A stretch of 64,000 bases of DNA. It comes from an uncultured Sutterella sp. (GTDB lineage Bacteria > Pseudomonadota > Gammaproteobacteria > Burkholderiales > Burkholderiaceae_F). Each line of letters starts with the position of its first letter. The first letter of the stretch is position 1. The notes under the pieces were generated by a model. The model was not told the DNA's origin. It worked only from the letters and a program-made list of their open reading frames with translations, and searched no databases. Where the stretch lies: assembly GCA_905198475.1 (NCBI GenBank), contig CAJKCQ010000002.1, positions 25,756 through 89,755 on the forward strand, written 5' to 3'. Shown here one piece after another: positions 62,191-64,000 of this stretch. The position numbers and the translations under genes were made by a program.

Positions 62191-62924
62191 GGCCTCGCGA
62201 TGGCCTGGAAGGCGGGCGCCGAGAAGATGGGTGAAGGGTCGGCCCTCATCCACGCCGCCGAATTCGACGGGCTCGCCACCTCGGCCGCGGGCGACCACGG
62301 CATGGTGGACGCCAACCTCCTCGTGCGCGTTCTCAAAACGCCGCAACTCTGGGTGGATCCGGCCGGCAAGCTCCCGTTCGAAGTCTCGGGCGCCGGTCCT
62401 GCGAATCCGACGGGAAGGGGCGACTTCCGTGCGCTCATGGAGGAGGCGGTCCGCCAGGGCGTGGCCGTGAAGGCCGACACGCTGGAGGAGCTCGCCCGGA
62501 AGGCCGGCTTCACGCCCGACTTCGTCGGCCAGGTGGCCGACTACAACCGCGCGGTTGAGACCGGGAAGGATCCCTTCGGCAAGCCCGCCCGGTTCCTCAA
62601 GTTCAAGGCTGAGACCGGTCCCTTCTACGCTGCGCGCGCGAAGGTTGTGAGCCTCTCGAGCCTGGGCGGCGTGCGCGTGAACGAGAAGTTTGAGGCGCTC
62701 TCCTCCAACTACCAGTCCGTGAAGGGCCTCTACGCCACGGGCAACAACGCCTACGGCCGTCCTACCCGCCCTACCAGGGCCTCGCCCTCGGCTTCGCCTG
62801 GCATTCCGGCCGCATCGCCGGCCGTGAAGCGGCCGAGTACGTGAAGACCGTGAAGCAGCCTCGTCCCGCTCGAAGGGGGCGGCGCACGCCGTTCCGGCCG
62901 GGATCCGGGAAAACGCGGTGCTAA
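62164..62924 (+). pseudogene. C-terminal remnant of a fumarate-reductase-type FAD flavoprotein
   Basis: The frame from about 62164 reads NGEGLAMAWKAGAEKMGEGSALIHAAEF, LVRVLKTPQLWVDPAGK, LARKAGFTPDFVGQVADYNRAVETGKDPFGK and GPFYAARAKVVSLSSLGGVRVNEKFEAL, then GLYATGNNAYG. This is the end of a secreted FAD_binding_2 reductase. Near 62760 the frame shifts, and the expected PPYQGLALGFAWHSGRIAGREAAEYV follows in another frame. The FAD-binding N-terminus is missing, and a segment near LWVDPAGK appears deleted. It lies back to back with the LysR remnant, suggesting an original divergent regulator/reductase pair. Confidence 0.7.
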
Positions 62925-62953
62925 ACTCGCGCGCTCTTCCGACGGTTCCCTTC

Positions 62954-63640
62954 ATGACCAGACTCACGACCTCCTCGGGCCGCTTCCTCCACCTTGGCCG
63001 CCGCATCGCCATGCTGATTCTCGGCATGGAGCTCGCCACGCTCGGCATCTCCTTCACGACCTGCTCGAACCTCGGCACGACCCCGATCAGCACGCTGCCC
63101 TACGTGCTCTCGAAGATCTTCCCGCTCTCCTTCGGCACGACGACCTTCATCCTCAACGTGGGCTTCGTCGCGCTGCAGTGGGTGTTGCTCAGGAACCGCT
63201 TCTCGATCCTCAACCTGCTGCAGATCCCCGGGGTGCTCGTCTTCAGCGCCTTCATCGACCTCAACATGCACCTCGTTCGGCCCTGGTCGCCCGACGGTTG
63301 GTGGCTCGGGATGGCGATGAGCATGCTCGGGAACGTCGTCCTCGCCTGCGGCATCTTCCTGCAGATCCGCTCCAAGACCATCGTGCAACCGGGCGAAGGC
63401 ATCGTCATCGCCTTCGCGGCCGTGCTGCGCCGCCCCTTCGGGAACGTGAAGATCGCGAGCGACCTCACGCTCGTCACCCTCGCGGCCGTCCTCTCCGTCT
63501 CGGTCTTGGGCGGCCTCGTGGGCCTGCGAGAAGGCACGGCCGTCTCCGCCGTCCTCGTCGGCCTCTTCGTGAAGGCGATCGCCTGCTTCTTTCCCGACCG
63601 CCACGCGGGCGAGCCCCATCAGGTTCGGCTCGCAAAGTGA
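62954..63640 (+). CDS. YczE/YitT-type membrane protein
   Basis: The 228-residue inner-membrane protein has five or six hydrophobic segments. It shows the YczE/DUF6198-like start (RIAMLILGMELATLGISFTTCSNLGTTPISTLPYVLSKIF) and middle (FSAFIDLNMHLVRPW), with VQPGEGIVIAFAAVLRRPFGNVKIASDL after the fourth segment. The function of the family is not established; roles in transport are assumed. The start at 62954 (MTRLTTSSGR) has no strong ribosome site, and a GTG at 62918 is an alternative. It follows the flavoprotein remnant and is intact. Confidence 0.65.
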   Translation: MTRLTTSSGRFLHLGRRIAMLILGMELATLGISFTTCSNLGTTPISTLPYVLSKIFPLSFGTTTFILNVGFVALQWVLLRNRFSILNLLQIPGVLVFSAFIDLNMHLVRPWSPDGWWLGMAMSMLGNVVLACGIFLQIRSKTIVQPGEGIVIAFAAVLRRPFGNVKIASDLTLVTLAAVLSVSVLGGLVGLREGTAVSAVLVGLFVKAIACFFPDRHAGEPHQVRLAK

Positions 63641-63915
63641 GTTTTACTCACAATAGGATGTACTTTCGTGCATGGGTGTTAACACGACTACATAAAAAGT
63701 CGTAGACGACGTAGATTCTCAAACGTTGCCGCACCGGTCCGGGTCTCTTCACCTTTCTTCCGGACCGGAGCGGCTCATGTTGCGGCCAGCCCGCCCGGGC
63801 GGAGCGACTCCGGACCAACGGAGCGACTCCCTCAGCAAAAGATAGGCCTCGCGCAAGCCCCGTTCTTCATGGCGAGGTTAGCGAGGCCGAAATGTTTGTG
63901 GGATAATCTATTCCC
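63641..63915. other. Intergenic region with several small inverted and direct repeats
   Basis: GTGAG-TTTTA-CTCAC at 63637-63651 may terminate the preceding gene. CCGGTCCGG (63734-63742) is inverted as CCGGACCGG (63760-63768), and GGAGCGACTCC is repeated at 63801-63811 and 63820-63830. Such structure upstream of a transposase-like start could be the left end of an IS200/IS605-type element. Confidence 0.4.
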
Positions 63916-64000
63916 ATGAAGACCACTACTCCCACCTGCATTCTCGAGCTGCCGTTGGTTGTGGGCGACGAAGAGGAACGTCGTCTGCGCACGACCTTCG
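63916..64000 (+). CDS. N-terminus of a probable TnpB (IS200/IS605 OrfB) protein, cut by window
   Basis: Only 28 residues are visible: MKTTTPTCILELPLVVGDEE, then ERRLRTTF. A start with TPTxxxELPLxV followed by an acidic stretch and RRLRxxF recalls TnpB-type accessory nucleases, whose next residues are usually EAARxLYNxxLGE. TnpB proteins are RNA-guided nucleases of IS200/IS605 elements. The repeats just upstream fit an element end, but too little sequence is present for a firm call. Confidence 0.4.
   Translation, partial: MKTTTPTCILELPLVVGDEEERRLRTTF

Noticed and set aside
1..64000. CRISPR arrays, rRNA or riboswitches
   Set aside because: No regularly spaced repeats, rRNA-like sequence or known riboswitch consensus was recognised on either strand by reading.

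Overview
The window is high-GC, densely coded bacterial chromosome that reads as a Sutterellaceae-like betaproteobacterium (Burkholderiales), probably an anaerobic or microaerophilic gut organism. The basis is gene content and protein style: a secreted FMN/FAD fumarate-reductase-type flavoprotein, L-tartrate dehydratase, class II fumarase, cytochrome c maturation genes, many LysR regulators and an IS1634-type transposase remnant. No rRNA, tRNA or CRISPR array was found, and the genus is an inference.

Layout. 1-3.5 kb: a periplasmic flavin reductase (cut by the window edge) diverges from a secreted aromatic-amino-acid-lyase homologue that lacks the Ala-Ser-Gly triad used to build the MIO cofactor. 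Two copies of a 14-bp motif lie between them. 3.7-9.1 kb: a Cu(I) ATPase with a CopZ-like domain fused in frame at its C-terminus, a TDT transporter and an RluA-type pseudouridine synthase. 9.2-15.1 kb: fumC behind a strong Fur box and with a Cys-rich tail, a LysR regulator, a flavoredoxin, an orphan HigA-like protein and an aldehyde dehydrogenase. 15.5-16.8 kb: transposase remnant. 16.9-22.8 kb: a six-gene operon resembling the apeOPQR end of an aryl polyene cluster plus PPTase and methyltransferase, without carrier proteins or export genes. 22.9-28.9 kb: MGMT, a MazG-like enzyme, endonuclease I, a YdgA-like protein and an AbgA-like hydrolase. 29-32 kb: frameshifted metQ, then a lower-GC DUF1254 lipoprotein gene next to a truncated LysR gene. 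32.3-37 kb: PpiC and ccmF-ccmH-ccmI. 37.5-42 kb: carAB. 42.4-46 kb: YfcC-type transporter and carboxylesterase, divergent from a GntR regulator. 46-52.6 kb: a PLD/SF2 helicase, a small HMA protein, yjiHG and two uncharacterised genes. 52.8-55.8 kb: LysR and ttdAB with a 22-G tract in the leader. 56.5-61.3 kb: two tandem PiT phosphate transporters, each behind a PhoB-type array, sharing 929 identical bases; one copy carries an amber codon. 61.4-62.9 kb: LysR and flavoprotein remnants joined by a deletion. 62.9 kb to the end: a YczE-like membrane protein and the first codons of a probable TnpB.

How it fits together. Several units point to anaerobic C4-dicarboxylate and organic-acceptor metabolism (ttdAB, fumC, flavin reductase, ccm) under nutrient control (Fur for fumC, PhoB for phosphate transport). 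The most unusual units are the MIO-less secreted lyase with its reductase, the partial aryl polyene operon, the CopA-CopZ fusion with a possible internal start, and the gene-converted PiT pair. All functional calls come from reading sequence and recalled family motifs; no database search was run.
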